DNA of 64,000 nucleotides from Gp6-AA40 sp035649635 (GCA_035649635.1 DASRJE010000026.1:1-64000), one strand, 5' to 3'; shown: positions 1 through 8,968, counted from the stretch's first letter. Notes: generated by a model not told the origin, from the letters alone. Numbers and translations are program-made.

Positions 1-2
1 CG

Positions 3-449
3 CATGCCTGTCAGGCAGCGTCGCTCGTCGCGGTCGGCGCGCTGCTGCCCGCGTGCGGCGGTGGCGACGACGATGGCGGAAACCCCACGTCGCCTACGAC
101 CCCCGTCGAGGGTTCGGCGCTCTCTGTGCTCAATGGCACGGTTTCGGGAAGGACGGTCACCGTGACGGCGAGTGGCGGGCTGGCCACCGCGGGGGGCGCG
201 GCGCTGATCCAGTCGTCGCTCGGGAGTTTCCTCGCGTTCCGGAGTTCACAGGCCTCGGTCACGGTTCTCACTGCTACCTGCACTCACGAAGGCTGCACGG
301 TCGACCACTTCAACGGCCAACTCTACGTCTGCCCATGTCACGGCTCCAAGTACACGACGGGCGGTCAAGTCGCGAATGGTCCGGCCAACCGCGCACTCAC
401 ACAGTTTCCGGCGACATTGGCGGGAGACACGGTTACGTTCACGGCGTAA
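3..449 (+). CDS. Rieske [2Fe-2S] lipoprotein (5' truncated by window)
   Basis: The frame is open from the window edge, so the true start lies upstream. The visible N-terminus is a hydrophobic stretch ending in LLPAC, a lipobox, followed by a Gly/Asp-rich linker, so the protein is probably an exported lipoprotein. The two Rieske cluster-binding motifs are intact: CTHEGC (bases 279-296) and CPCHGS (330-347), about 11 residues apart, giving the Cys/His ligands of a [2Fe-2S] centre. The protein is short, a single Rieske domain like the iron-sulfur part of a quinol oxidase or a ferredoxin-type oxygenase component. Its redox partner is not in the window. The family call is firm; the physiological role is unknown. 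Confidence 0.88.
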   Translation, partial: HACQAASLVAVGALLPACGGGDDDGGNPTSPTTPVEGSALSVLNGTVSGRTVTVTASGGLATAGGAALIQSSLGSFLAFRSSQASVTVLTATCTHEGCTVDHFNGQLYVCPCHGSKYTTGGQVANGPANRALTQFPATLAGDTVTFTA

Positions 450-521
450 CGTCTCATTCCTGCCTCCTGCCTGCTTCCAGCGTTAGTATGAGTGGAGCAA
501 CCTTCAAGAGGTTATCCACTC

Positions 522-1229
522 ATGCTCACCCTTCGTAAAGCTGAGGACCGCGGCCACACCGATCTCGGGTGGTTGAACAGCTATCACACGTTTTCTTTTG
601 GGAGCTATCACGACCCGAAACACATGGGGTTCAGATCGCTGCGTGTGCTGAATGACGACCGCGTGGCTGCGGGGAAGGGCTTCGGCGCGCACGGCCATCG
701 CGACATGGAGATTCTGTCCTACGTCCTCGAAGGGGGGCTTGCGCACAAGGACAGCATGGGCGAGCAGCACGTGCTCGGGCCGAACGAAGTGCAGGCCATG
801 AGCGCCGGGTCTGGCGTGATCCACAGCGAGTTCAACGCGTCGGCAACGGCAGCGACGCATTTTCTGCAGATCTGGATCGTTCCCTCGGTGGAGGACCTCA
901 GGCCGTCCTATCAACAGTTCGCCTATGCGCCGTCGGAAAAGCGCGGCACGTTGCGATTGATCGCCGGGCCTGACAAGAGCGCCACTCCGCCCGCCGCGTT
1001 CATCAACCAGGATGCGCGAATGTACGCCGCCGTGCTCGGCACGCGTGACTCGATCGACTATGCGATACGGCCGGGGCGGCACGCGTGGGTGCAGTGCGCG
1101 ACCGGCGCGATCGACGTCAACGGCCTCACGCTGAAAGAAGGCGACGGCCTGGCAGTGAGCGAGGAGCCAGCGCTCACGCTGCGCGGTTCGAACGGCAACT
1201 CAGAGCTGTTGCTCTTTGACCTCGCGTAA
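522..1229 (+). CDS. Pirin-family bicupin protein
   Basis: This 235-residue protein has the pirin signature: an N-terminal Arg-rich start (LTLRKAEDRGHTD), GFGAHGHRDMEI with the metal-binding histidines, and LGPNEVQAMSAGSGVIHSE in the first cupin. The second half is a weaker cupin. Relatives such as E. coli YhhW bind a metal and can act as quercetin 2,3-dioxygenases, but most pirins have no known substrate. I chose the ATG at 522 rather than the GTG at 492 because AAGAGG lies 10 nt upstream and pirins normally begin with this motif. The gene stands alone and is followed by a 7-nt-period inverted repeat. Confidence 0.9.
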   Translation: MLTLRKAEDRGHTDLGWLNSYHTFSFGSYHDPKHMGFRSLRVLNDDRVAAGKGFGAHGHRDMEILSYVLEGGLAHKDSMGEQHVLGPNEVQAMSAGSGVIHSEFNASATAATHFLQIWIVPSVEDLRPSYQQFAYAPSEKRGTLRLIAGPDKSATPPAAFINQDARMYAAVLGTRDSIDYAIRPGRHAWVQCATGAIDVNGLTLKEGDGLAVSEEPALTLRGSNGNSELLLFDLA

Positions 1230-1236
1230 CCAGCGT

Positions 1237-1317
1237 GTCAACTCCCAAACGCCAACTCCCGACTCCCAATTAACGGAGTTCGGATTGGAAGTTGGAGGTT
1301 GGGAGTTGGAAATTGAC
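1237..1317. repeat. AACTCCC-family heptad inverted repeat
   Basis: Two arms of degenerate 7-nt units (AACTCCC-like on the left, TTGGGAG-like on the right) face each other around a short spacer. The outer ends are GTCAA and TTGAC. The copies at 4555-4633 and 58725-58799 have the same architecture. Confidence 0.8.
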
Positions 1318-1332
1318 GGGAATGAGTGACCC

Positions 1333-1845
1333 ATGTCGGACGTGAATGTCCTGATCGTCTTCTACTCCCGCTACGGAACTGCGGAACAGCTCGCGCTGGC
1401 CGCTGGTGTCGGCGCGATCCAGGCGAGGGCCAACATCCGCCTTCGGCGTGTTGCCGATCAGGCCGACGCGAAAACGATCGACGCAACGCCGGCGTGGCGC
1501 GAGAATCTCGATCGAATGAACCGGGACTACGTTGTGCCGCGTCCGGCCGATCCGCAATGGGCCGATGTCATCGTGCTTGCCACACCGTCCGATTCGTGCG
1601 CCGAGATCGAATCGTATTGCGCCTCGCTGCGATCGATTGCGCCGATGGCGGGAAAGATCGCGGCTCCTCTTGCACCCGGCGATGACGAATCGATGCTCAG
1701 GCCAGTCTATGGGGCGGCCGCGTGTGCAGGCCTGGTCGTCATCCCCGCGAGGACGGGTTCGGCCGATCCGATTACGGCCGCGCGCGAATATGGTCAACAC
1801 GTCACGCGGATAGCCCGCTCGCTGAAAAGCCTGTCGTCGGTTTAA
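1333..1845 (+). CDS. Flavodoxin-like / WrbA-like flavoprotein
   Basis: The 170-residue product starts MSDVNVLIVFYSRYGTAEQLA, a beta strand followed by the phosphate-binding SRYGTAEQ loop typical of FMN-binding flavodoxin folds. Further strands include DVIVLATPS, and the size fits. WrbA-type proteins are NAD(P)H:quinone oxidoreductases of about 190-200 residues. The usual WrbA glycine-rich region and GSYGAGT motif are not recognisable, so I place it only in the flavodoxin-like superfamily. Start ATG 1333 follows a weak ribosome-binding region. The neighbours give no pathway hint. Confidence 0.7.
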   Translation: MSDVNVLIVFYSRYGTAEQLALAAGVGAIQARANIRLRRVADQADAKTIDATPAWRENLDRMNRDYVVPRPADPQWADVIVLATPSDSCAEIESYCASLRSIAPMAGKIAAPLAPGDDESMLRPVYGAAACAGLVVIPARTGSADPITAAREYGQHVTRIARSLKSLSSV

Positions 1846-2017
1846 AACGGTCCTCGAGGTTTCGCTTACGGACGGGCTTGTCCCAGAAGCGGCCATCCTC
1901 AGGCCGGCCCAGATCCTCAGATCGCACTCAACACGCCGGAATTCAATTTGCCCAATGCCGCCAGCCTGGCACACGGTTTGACATTTGTGCCGGCGCAAGA
2001 TCTCTCGCGAGGATGCG

Positions 2018-4555
2018 ATGACTGAGACATTCCGGCAGGATGTTCGTAACGCGTTTAGGGTTCTCTTCCGTTCGCGAGGCTTTGCCTTCGCGGCCGTGGT
2101 CATGTTGGCGCTTGGAATCGGGGCGAACACGGCGATCTTCAGCGTGCTGCGCGCCTCATCCCTTCGCGGCTCGCCGCTGCCGGAGCCCGAGCGCCTCACG
2201 GTGATCTGGACCACACCGGCCAATGACCCCCAGTCGCTCGAGGGCGCTCGCATCATCGAGTACTTCGCGTGGCGCGACCAGAATCAAGCCTTCGATGCCA
2301 TCGGAACGATGCTCGCCTGGTCGAGCACGGTGAACTCGGAGCGCAACGGTGAGCCGGCCGACAGGTTGAACGGAGCACGGTTCAGCGCGTCGTTGTTCCG
2401 CGCGCTCGCTGTTCAGCCGCAGATTGGCCGCTTCTTCACACCGGACGAAGACAAGGTGGGATTCGGCGACGGTGTGGTCGTCATCAGCGATCGGCTGTGG
2501 CGCACCCGATTCTCCGCCGACCCCATGGCCGTGGGGCAAACGATGATTCTCGATGGCAGCCCGAGCGTCATTGTCGGCGTGATGCCGGCCGGCTTCGGGG
2601 TCTTCGATACGAATGCTGATTTCTGGCTCCCAAGCTCGTTCAGTCCCTTTCAAGTGCAGGCGAGGGGCGTCAACCGCGTTCTGACGATCGTCGGACGCGT
2701 GAAAGCGGGCCTGTCGATGGGGAGCGCGCAGTCCGACATCGAACGCGTCGCCGCCAGGCTTGCCGAGGAAGATCCCGGTCCGCAGAAAGGGCGGGGCATT
2801 CGCGTTCAGCCCCTCGAAGATGCGTTGTATGGAAATCTGCGCCGCATTCTGACCGTGTTGCAGGGCGCCGTTGGGTTCGTGTTGCTCATCGCGTGCGCGA
2901 ACGTGGCCGGCCTGCTTCTCGTCCGCGCCACGACGAGACAAAAGGAAGTCGCGATCAGGCTCGCACTCGGCGCGAGCTCCTCGCGGATCGTGCGCCTCTT
3001 CCTGACCGAGAGCCTGATCCTCTCGTCTGCGGGAGCGCTCCTCGGTGTTGGACTCGCGTGGATGGGGGTGCGTGCGATCCTCGCCGCGTCTCCGCAATGG
3101 CTCTCGAGGGCTCAGCACATCGAGCTCGACGCGAGCGTCCTCGCGTTCACCGTGGCCGTGTCCATCGTGACCGGCGTGTTGTTTGGATTGGTGCCGGTGC
3201 TGAGCGTCTCTGTGCCGAGCCTCGTTACTCCACTCAGGGCGTCGGCGCGTGCGGCAACAGGAGCTCGCGGACACCGGCGCGTGCAGAGCGCGCTCGTCGT
3301 GGCGCAGGTGACGCTCACCCTCGTGCTGCTCGTCGGGGCGGGATTGCTGATAAGAAGCTTCTGGCAACTTCAGCGCGTGAATCTCGGACTCGACTCAAAC
3401 CGCGTCGTGTGGTTCCAGACGCGCGTGCCGGCGAACAACGGCTTCCGTCAAGTCGGCAATCAGGGTGGATCCATCCAGCTCGAGGTCAGTCCTGTTCCAG
3501 GGCAGGTGTTCGATCGTGTTCGCGAGCGGTTGCAAGAGATACCGGGCATCGAGTCGGTGGCAGGAACGAACTCTCCTCTTGTGTCGGGCGGCATGATACA
3601 AGCGCCATTCAGGATCGAGGGGCGGCCCATGGAAGGCGGGGGACCCGGACCGGTTGCGGGGCTTGCCGCGCAGACGAGAGATCCGTTCGTGAACTATTCA
3701 CTGGTGACCGCCGATTTCTTCAAGACGATTCGCGTGCCGGTGACTCGCGGGCGTGAGTTCACCTCGCGCGACAACCGCGACGCGCCGCCTGTGGCCATCA
3801 TCAACGAAGCGATGGCCCGTCGCTTCTGGCCGGGCGAGGACCCGATCGGCCAGCGCGTCACCGTGACGATTGTGTCCGGGGATCAACCACGCGAGATCGT
3901 CGGCATCGTCGGCGACACACCGGCCAGTCGATGGGATCGTTCGATCGCGCCGGGGCTGTATGTGCCGCATCTGCAGGAATCGTTGCGATCGCGCGTGCCG
4001 TACGGGCAGAGTCGCGTGAACATCTGGTTCATCGCGCGGATCAACCAGCCGCTTTCAGCAATCGTGCCGGAATTGAGACGGGCGGTGGCGGAGGTGGATG
4101 CCAGCCTTCCGGTCACACAAGTCGAGATGATGGACACGTTCTTCGCCCGGCAAGTGGACGCTCCACGAGATTCAATGGTGCTCGTCGGGATTTTCGGAGC
4201 CGTGGCGCTGCTGCTGGCAGTCTGCGGCATCTACGCCATGGTGGCGTATGGCGTGGTCCAGCGGACCCACGAGATCGGCATCCGCATGGCACTCGGCGCG
4301 CGACGTTCGGAGGTGCTCGGCCTGGTCATGCGCCAGAGCTCGATCTTGACCGTCGTCGGCCTGGTGCTTGGCGTGGTTGTCGCTACGACGGTGACGAAGT
4401 ACCTTAACAGCCTGTTATTCGAGCTCACGCCGCTGGACGCGACGACTTTCTTCGCGATGCCGGTGCTGTTCGCGACAATCGCGGCCGTCGCGTCGTACGT
4501 TCCCGCGCGCCGCGCTACGAAGCTGGATCCGCAGACAGTACTGCGAAGCGAGTAG
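2018..4555 (+). CDS. ADOP-family ABC transporter permease (MacB/FtsX-like, duplicated)
   Basis: This 845-residue protein has the acidobacterial duplicated orphan permease layout. An N-terminal segment (FRQDVRNAFRVLFRSRGF) precedes TM1 (LALGIGANTAIFSVL), then a MacB-like periplasmic domain, then an FtsX domain of three TMs with the motif EVAIRLALGASSSRIVRLFLTES. The pattern repeats with a second periplasmic domain and a second FtsX domain ending EIGIRMALGARRSEVLGLVMRQ. Members work with MacB-type ATPases in efflux or cell-envelope processes. No ATPase gene is adjacent, which is normal for this family. ATG 2018 was preferred over the upstream in-frame codon at 1985 because the MTETFRQDV start matches the family and GAGG lies just upstream. 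Confidence 0.92.
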   Translation: MTETFRQDVRNAFRVLFRSRGFAFAAVVMLALGIGANTAIFSVLRASSLRGSPLPEPERLTVIWTTPANDPQSLEGARIIEYFAWRDQNQAFDAIGTMLAWSSTVNSERNGEPADRLNGARFSASLFRALAVQPQIGRFFTPDEDKVGFGDGVVVISDRLWRTRFSADPMAVGQTMILDGSPSVIVGVMPAGFGVFDTNADFWLPSSFSPFQVQARGVNRVLTIVGRVKAGLSMGSAQSDIERVAARLAEEDPGPQKGRGIRVQPLEDALYGNLRRILTVLQGAVGFVLLIACANVAGLLLVRATTRQKEVAIRLALGASSSRIVRLFLTESLILSSAGALLGVGLAWMGVRAILAASPQWLSRAQHIELDASVLAFTVAVSIVTGVLFGLVPVLSVSVPSLVTPLRASARAATGARGHRRVQSALVVAQVTLTLVLLVGAGLLIRSFWQLQRVNLGLDSNRVVWFQTRVPANNGFRQVGNQGGSIQLEVSPVPGQVFDRVRERLQEIPGIESVAGTNSPLVSGGMIQAPFRIEGRPMEGGGPGPVAGLAAQTRDPFVNYSLVTADFFKTIRVPVTRGREFTSRDNRDAPPVAIINEAMARRFWPGEDPIGQRVTVTIVSGDQPREIVGIVGDTPASRWDRSIAPGLYVPHLQESLRSRVPYGQSRVNIWFIARINQPLSAIVPELRRAVAEVDASLPVTQVEMMDTFFARQVDAPRDSMVLVGIFGAVALLLAVCGIYAMVAYGVVQRTHEIGIRMALGARRSEVLGLVMRQSSILTVVGLVLGVVVATTVTKYLNSLLFELTPLDATTFFAMPVLFATIAAVASYVPARRATKLDPQTVLRSE

Positions 4556-4633
4556 TTAACTCCCAACTCCCAACCGCCAACTCCCAACACGGCGGTACGT
4601 TTGGTAATTGGGCATTGGGAATTGGGAGTTGAC
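4555..4633. repeat. AACTCCC-family heptad inverted repeat
   Basis: The left arm (4555-4588) has AACTCCC units in 7-nt phase and the right arm (4601-4633) has TTGGGNN units ending TTGAC. The element overlaps the stop codon of the ADOP permease gene and fills most of the gap to the convergent gene. Confidence 0.8.
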
Positions 4634-4647
4634 AGGTGCTTCAATGC

Positions 4648-5355
4648 CTAAAGACCCGCCGCTACTGGTGCACCCTTTATTCCGCGTGAGGCGGGAGCGA
4701 ACTTGCGCCTGTAGTATCGAGTCCAGATCGCGATCGTCGGGACGCCGATGATCGTTGGCGTGAGCCACACCAATAGCGAGAACGTTTCCACTCCAAGCCG
4801 CCCTGCGTTGACGACGAGGAACGCCGTTGTCGCCGCAATGCACGACCCCAACATGCTTCCCATGTGCTCGAACCACCAGTGCATCGCGTGCGATGGTGGT
4901 GTCAGCCAATACGCCAATTGTCCGCCGCCCACGAACAGGCCGATGACCGAGAACGCCGTGAAGAGGTGGTGGCCGGCGCTGAGGCCGTAGAAGGCGGCGG
5001 CCAGACTCGAGGCGGTGAGCAGCGCCGGCCATCCGATATCCCACGCATTCCGATGTGCGGCGGTTCGCGTCTTCGCGCGAAGCGCTCGCACTCCGCCTGA
5101 AACACTGGTGGCGGTGAGAATCGCGACGAAGAAGAGAAAGGCCCCGGCCTCGCGTCCCTGACGCGTGGGGTCGGTCAGCCAGCGTGCCCCAGCCAGGAGC
5201 AGGGCGGTAATGGCGACGACGGTCATGCCGGTGACGAAGACCCAGCCGGCGCGCCGGTGTGTGAGGCCGCCCTTCTTCGAGACGAGCGGAATCAGCATGG
5301 ATACAAGGGCGGCAGTGCCGCCAGCAATGTGCAGGTAGAGGACTGAAGTCAGCAT
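4648..5355 (-). CDS. Polytopic membrane protein, DUF2306-like
   Basis: The 235-residue product has about seven hydrophobic segments and begins LYLHIAGGTAALVSMLIPLVSKKGGLTHRRAGWVFV. This His-Gly-Gly / KGG.HR..G pattern resembles the DUF2306 group of bacterial membrane proteins of unknown function. A conserved-looking HAMHWWFEHMGSM segment with several histidines lies near residue 160, which might bind metal or heme, but this is inference. The gene diverges from the histidine kinase gene at 5466 and converges on the ADOP permease. No function can be assigned. Confidence 0.65.
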   Translation of the reverse strand: MLTSVLYLHIAGGTAALVSMLIPLVSKKGGLTHRRAGWVFVTGMTVVAITALLLAGARWLTDPTRQGREAGAFLFFVAILTATSVSGGVRALRAKTRTAAHRNAWDIGWPALLTASSLAAAFYGLSAGHHLFTAFSVIGLFVGGGQLAYWLTPPSHAMHWWFEHMGSMLGSCIAATTAFLVVNAGRLGVETFSLLVWLTPTIIGVPTIAIWTRYYRRKFAPASRGIKGAPVAAGL

Positions 5356-5454
5356 GCCGACATGATGCGCTTCGCCTCGGCGCGATGCATGTGCCGGAGG
5401 TCACGAGCGCGACCCATGACTTCCGGCACTGGGCCGCGATGGGTCCGGCACCCC

Positions 5455-5460
5455 TACAAT
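5455..5460 (+). promoter_or_regulatory. -10 hexamer TACAAT for a leaderless kinase transcript
   Basis: TACAAT ends 5 nt before ATG 5466, so a normally spaced transcript would begin at or next to the start codon. No clear -35 box is visible, and no Shine-Dalgarno sequence precedes this ATG. Confidence 0.45.
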
Positions 5461-5465
5461 GACGC

Positions 5466-6692
5466 ATGCGCGGGGGACAGTGGCTGAACGTCGCGGCACT
5501 TGCCACCTGGCTCATTTGCGCCGTGCCCCAGATCGTTCTGATCCTGCAGGGCCAGTTCACGGGATGGCCGGCGATCCTCTGGATGGCGGCCTATGCGCTG
5601 TACGGTCTCGCCCTTACTCTTTTTCTGGGACTCGGCGGCATCCGACTTCGTCTCGGGTACTACGCCCCGCCGGCGCTGGCTGCCATCCTGATGGTGACGG
5701 CTATCGCTGTCGTCATGCTGCCCGTCGTGTCCGGGCACAGCACGAACTCGACCTCTGCCTTGCTCGTCATCATCGCCGCCTGTCTTCCGTACCTGACTCC
5801 CTCGCAAACTCCTGGTAGCGCGGCGCATCCTCACGCGACCCTGGGGGCGCCTTGGATCTGGTCGATCCTCGGAGCGCTCATGCTGACGAACGTGGTGATC
5901 CTCCTCGCGATCGATCGTTCGTGGACCGAAGCGCTGACGTTTGGTCTCACCATGGGTGGATTCATGCTGTTTGCGGCTGCCAGCTCGTTTCTCGTGCGCA
6001 GCGAAGCCGCGGCGCGGGCGCAGCTGGCGTTGGCCAACAGCGAGCTTCTCGCCACTCGTGCGATGCTGGTCGAGACCAGCCGGGTCGAGGAGCGACTGCG
6101 CATCTCGCGCGATCTGCACGACACGCTCGGGCATCACCTGACGGCGCTGAGCCTTCAGCTCGATGTCGCCGCGCGGCTATCCGATGGCAAAGCAGCCGAC
6201 CATATCCGTCAGGCGCATGCGGTCGCGCGCCTGCTCCTGGGTGATGTGCGCGACGTGGTCAGCCGCCTGCGAGACACCAGTCAGCCCGATGTCGCGGAGG
6301 CCATTCGGTCGCTTGCCGCGCAGCAGGGCACCGGCCCGGCCGAAGGTGGCTCCGGCGAACACGTTGCCATTCATCTCGACTTAGCCGAGACCTTCATCGT
6401 CGACGATGCCCCTCGCGCGGAGATCCTGCTTCGCTGCGTGCAGGAGATCATCACGAACACCGCGCGCCACGCACAGGCCAGGAATCTCTGGATTTGCCTC
6501 GAAGCGCGTCCTGACGGGATTGCGCTGCACGCTCGAGACGATGGCCGCGGCGCCGACGTCGTGACGTGTGGTAACGGCCTTACCGGGATGCGCGAGCGCT
6601 TCGAGCAGTTCTCGGGTCACGTCGAGTTCAGCGCCGGGCCGGGTGCCGGCTTCGAGATTCGCGGATTTCTTCCGACCCCGGCGGCGACATGA
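5466..6692 (+). CDS. Sensor histidine kinase, NarL/DesK class
   Basis: This 408-residue protein has an N-terminal membrane region of about five to six TM helices (residues 8-185). A HisKA_3 dimerisation domain follows with phospho-acceptor His in RISRDLHDTLGHHLTAL (about residue 211). The HATPase_c domain contains IITNTARHAQA (N box) and DDGRGADVVTCGNGLTGMRERF (G boxes). There is no recognisable periplasmic sensory domain, so it probably senses a membrane or lipid signal as DesK does. It overlaps its response regulator by 4 nt (ATGA), so the two are translationally coupled. Confidence 0.93.
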   Translation: MRGGQWLNVAALATWLICAVPQIVLILQGQFTGWPAILWMAAYALYGLALTLFLGLGGIRLRLGYYAPPALAAILMVTAIAVVMLPVVSGHSTNSTSALLVIIAACLPYLTPSQTPGSAAHPHATLGAPWIWSILGALMLTNVVILLAIDRSWTEALTFGLTMGGFMLFAAASSFLVRSEAAARAQLALANSELLATRAMLVETSRVEERLRISRDLHDTLGHHLTALSLQLDVAARLSDGKAADHIRQAHAVARLLLGDVRDVVSRLRDTSQPDVAEAIRSLAAQQGTGPAEGGSGEHVAIHLDLAETFIVDDAPRAEILLRCVQEIITNTARHAQARNLWICLEARPDGIALHARDDGRGADVVTCGNGLTGMRERFEQFSGHVEFSAGPGAGFEIRGFLPTPAAT

Positions 6693-7330
6693 TCCGCCTC
6701 GTGCTCGTCGACGATCAGACGCTCGTGCGGCAGGGCATTCGCTCGTTGCTCGAACTCGTTGCCGACATGTCGATCGTGGCGGAAGCGTCGGACGGCGATG
6801 AGGCCGTGACCGTGATTCAACGTGAGAAGCCGGACGTCGTGCTGCTGGATCTCCGCATGCCCAGAAAGGGCGGTGTCGACGTGTTGAGAGAGCTTCAACG
6901 ATTGTCGACCCTGCCGCCGACCATCGTCCTCACGACCTTTGACGATGACGAGGCGCTGCTCGATGCCGTGCGGGCTGGCGCGAAGGGGTACTTCCTCAAG
7001 GACGTGTCGCTGGAAAGGCTGACGGACGGCATTCGCGAAGTGGCACGTGGGGGATCGATCATCCGCCCGGCGGTTACGGAGCGCGTGCTCAAAGGTCTCG
7101 AGCACGTGCGACGCGACTTCGACGCGCTCAACCCGCCCGATCCGCTCACGAAACGCGAAGTGGAAATCTTGCGCCTGATGGCGGGTGGCTACAGCAATCG
7201 CGAGATCGCTGAGGCGCTGGGGACTGCCGAGGGCACAGTGAAGAACCACGCGTCGAGCATCTTGTCCAAGCTTGGTGTTCGCGATCGCACGCGGGCTGTC
7301 CTGAAAGCACTCGAGCTCGGTTACATCTAG
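6689..7330 (+). CDS. LuxR/NarL-family response regulator
   Basis: The 213-residue protein has a receiver domain with DD (LVLVDDQTLVRQGI), phospho-acceptor Asp in VVLLDLRMPRKGG, and Thr/Lys at LTTFDD and GYFLKD. The C-terminal LuxR-type HTH contains LTKREVEILRLMAGGYSNREIAEAL and GTVKNHASSILSKLGVRDR. It is the partner of the kinase that overlaps it upstream. Targets are unknown. The transcript runs into a long structured intergenic region. Confidence 0.95.
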   Translation: MIRLVLVDDQTLVRQGIRSLLELVADMSIVAEASDGDEAVTVIQREKPDVVLLDLRMPRKGGVDVLRELQRLSTLPPTIVLTTFDDDEALLDAVRAGAKGYFLKDVSLERLTDGIREVARGGSIIRPAVTERVLKGLEHVRRDFDALNPPDPLTKREVEILRLMAGGYSNREIAEALGTAEGTVKNHASSILSKLGVRDRTRAVLKALELGYI

Positions 7331-7643
7331 TCTCGACCCTTGTCGCCACACCTCCCACTGGAGTTTTCAACGCGGAGATCGCGGAGGAGCGGAGGGCCGC
7401 AAAGGCTGCCACGACTGAGCCACGGGTGAGGCCCGGTCGCAGACCGGGCCTTGGGTCGAGCGGCGCTTGGGACGCAAGCGTTACTCGGACTGTCAAACGC
7501 TTGCGGTCCCTAAGCGTCGCTCGACTCACGCCGCGCTGCGCGCGGCTCACCCGTGGCGGGTGATGGGCAGCTCTGCGTACCTCGACGCCCCTGCGGTCTC
7601 AGCGTTAACGCTTTTCCCTGCGCCCTCAGCTCCCTCTGCGATC
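7331..7643. other. 313-bp intergenic region dominated by secondary structure
   Basis: No credible ORF is present between the convergent response regulator and MHS transporter genes. The middle (7419-7557) is a cloverleaf-like palindromic element. It is flanked by imperfect inverted tracts of AACGCNGAGANCGC-type sequence, around 7369-7390 and again on the opposite strand around 7595-7615. Confidence 0.75.
7419..7557. repeat. Cloverleaf-like palindromic element (four stems)
   Basis: A perfect 12-bp outer stem (7419-7430 with 7546-7557) encloses three hairpins. The first is 8 bp with a 5-nt loop (7430-7437/7443-7450). The second is a long, nearly complementary arm (7455-7482/7496-7525). The third is 7 bp (7530-7536/7540-7546). 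The stems almost abut, so one strand could fold as a multi-branched RNA or the duplex could extrude a cruciform. Confidence 0.8.
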
Positions 7644-8951
7644 CTATCGGGACAGGTCATGTCGATACGTCTCCTTCAGTCCCAGCGTGCACAGCCATGA
7701 AATGAATGACATTGCGGTGATGTACACAGTAATGAGAGAGGAGTTCCCGGTTGCGCCGAATAACGCCGCCGCAATCGCCGGAGAAAGCGCACCGCCGAGA
7801 ATCGTGCCGAGCGTCAGGCTGAGCGACGCGCCGCTGTAGCGCGTTGCGGTTGGGAAGAGCTCGGAGAACACTGCCGGTTGCGGACCAATGTACGCCCCCT
7901 GAATCACGAGTATTCCGCACAGCGCCAGCGCGGCCAGTGGAACGGATCGAGTATCCGCCAACGGAAAGAAGACCAGCGACCACAGTACGAGCGCGCCGTT
8001 TCCCCACTGCATGATCCGTCGTCGCCCGAAGCGATCGGACCAGGTCGCGAACAGGAAGATCGACCCCGCAAACATCACCGCGGCGATCAGGAGAAGGGCG
8101 AGCGTCGTGGTCAGCGGGAACTTGAGCTCGCGCGTCGCGTACGAGACGAAATAGACGATGACGATGTAACCGAGCGTGCTGATGCCGATATAGCTGCCCG
8201 CGGCGAGGAAGACGGCGCGCGCATCATGACGCAGGACGTCGACGATGGGCATCCGGCGTGCGCTTTGCGCTTTGACGATTCGCGCGAAGATGGGGCTTTC
8301 GGCAAGGCCCATCCGGACCCACAGTCCCACCGCCACCAATCCGGCGCTCGCGATGAAGGGAATCCGCCACGCCCACTCCGCAAATGCGGCAGGTGACACC
8401 GCGCTCGACGTCACGAGAAAGACCAGGTTCGACAGGATGATGCCGGCGGGCAGGCCGAGCGCGACGAAGCTCCCGAAAAAGCCGCGGCGCCCTTGCGGCG
8501 CATGCTCCACCGACATGAGCACCGCACCGCCCCACTCGCCGCCGAGCGCGAATCCCTGCACGAACCGGAAGGCCACGAGCAGCAGGGGAGCCCCGACGCC
8601 CAGTTGCGCGTAGTTCGGCAGCAGACCGATGCCGAGCGTCGACAGCCCCATGAGCATGAGCGACCAGACCAGCATCGATTTGCGGCCAAGCCGATCGCCG
8701 TAGTGGCCCATCGCGACACCGCCCAGGGGTCGCGCGATGAATCCGATGGCGAACGTGGCAAACGCGGCCAGCCTTCCGGCAAGATCCGATACCTGCGGAA
8801 AGAATTGCGGCGCAAAGACCACTGCTGCCGCCGTCCCGTAGATGAAGAAGTCGTACCACTCGATGGTGGTGCCGATCCCGCCCGCTAGGGCTACGCGCCG
8901 AGCTTCGACGGCGGCGCGATCGAAGGGCCGCGAGGTCAGTGAAGATGCCAT
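7644..8951 (-). CDS. Major facilitator, metabolite:H+ symporter (MHS) family
   Basis: The 435-residue protein has 12 predicted TM helices and MHS hallmarks: GGIGTTIEWYDFFIYGTAAA in TM1, the loop 2-3 motif GHYGDRLGRKSMLV, and VQGFALGGEWGGAVLMSVEHAP in TM4-5. ShiA, ProP and citrate or alpha-ketoglutarate carriers belong here; the substrate cannot be read from sequence. An in-frame extension to 9200 exists but is built from the 7-nt repeat tract at 8969-9118 and would encode SPGSRAPDPGSR-type peptide. I therefore start at ATG 8951, where the protein begins MASSLTSRPFDRAAVEARRVALAGG. Confidence 0.92.
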   Translation of the reverse strand: MASSLTSRPFDRAAVEARRVALAGGIGTTIEWYDFFIYGTAAAVVFAPQFFPQVSDLAGRLAAFATFAIGFIARPLGGVAMGHYGDRLGRKSMLVWSLMLMGLSTLGIGLLPNYAQLGVGAPLLLVAFRFVQGFALGGEWGGAVLMSVEHAPQGRRGFFGSFVALGLPAGIILSNLVFLVTSSAVSPAAFAEWAWRIPFIASAGLVAVGLWVRMGLAESPIFARIVKAQSARRMPIVDVLRHDARAVFLAAGSYIGISTLGYIVIVYFVSYATRELKFPLTTTLALLLIAAVMFAGSIFLFATWSDRFGRRRIMQWGNGALVLWSLVFFPLADTRSVPLAALALCGILVIQGAYIGPQPAVFSELFPTATRYSGASLSLTLGTILGGALSPAIAAALFGATGNSSLITVYITAMSFISWLCTLGLKETYRHDLSR

Positions 8952-8968
8952 GTGGTCGATATTCTGTG

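Noticed and set aside
7419..7557. tRNA or tmRNA gene at the cloverleaf
   Set aside because: The stems have non-tRNA lengths, there is no T-loop GGTTCGAATC-like sequence or CCA end, and the closing stem is 12 bp.
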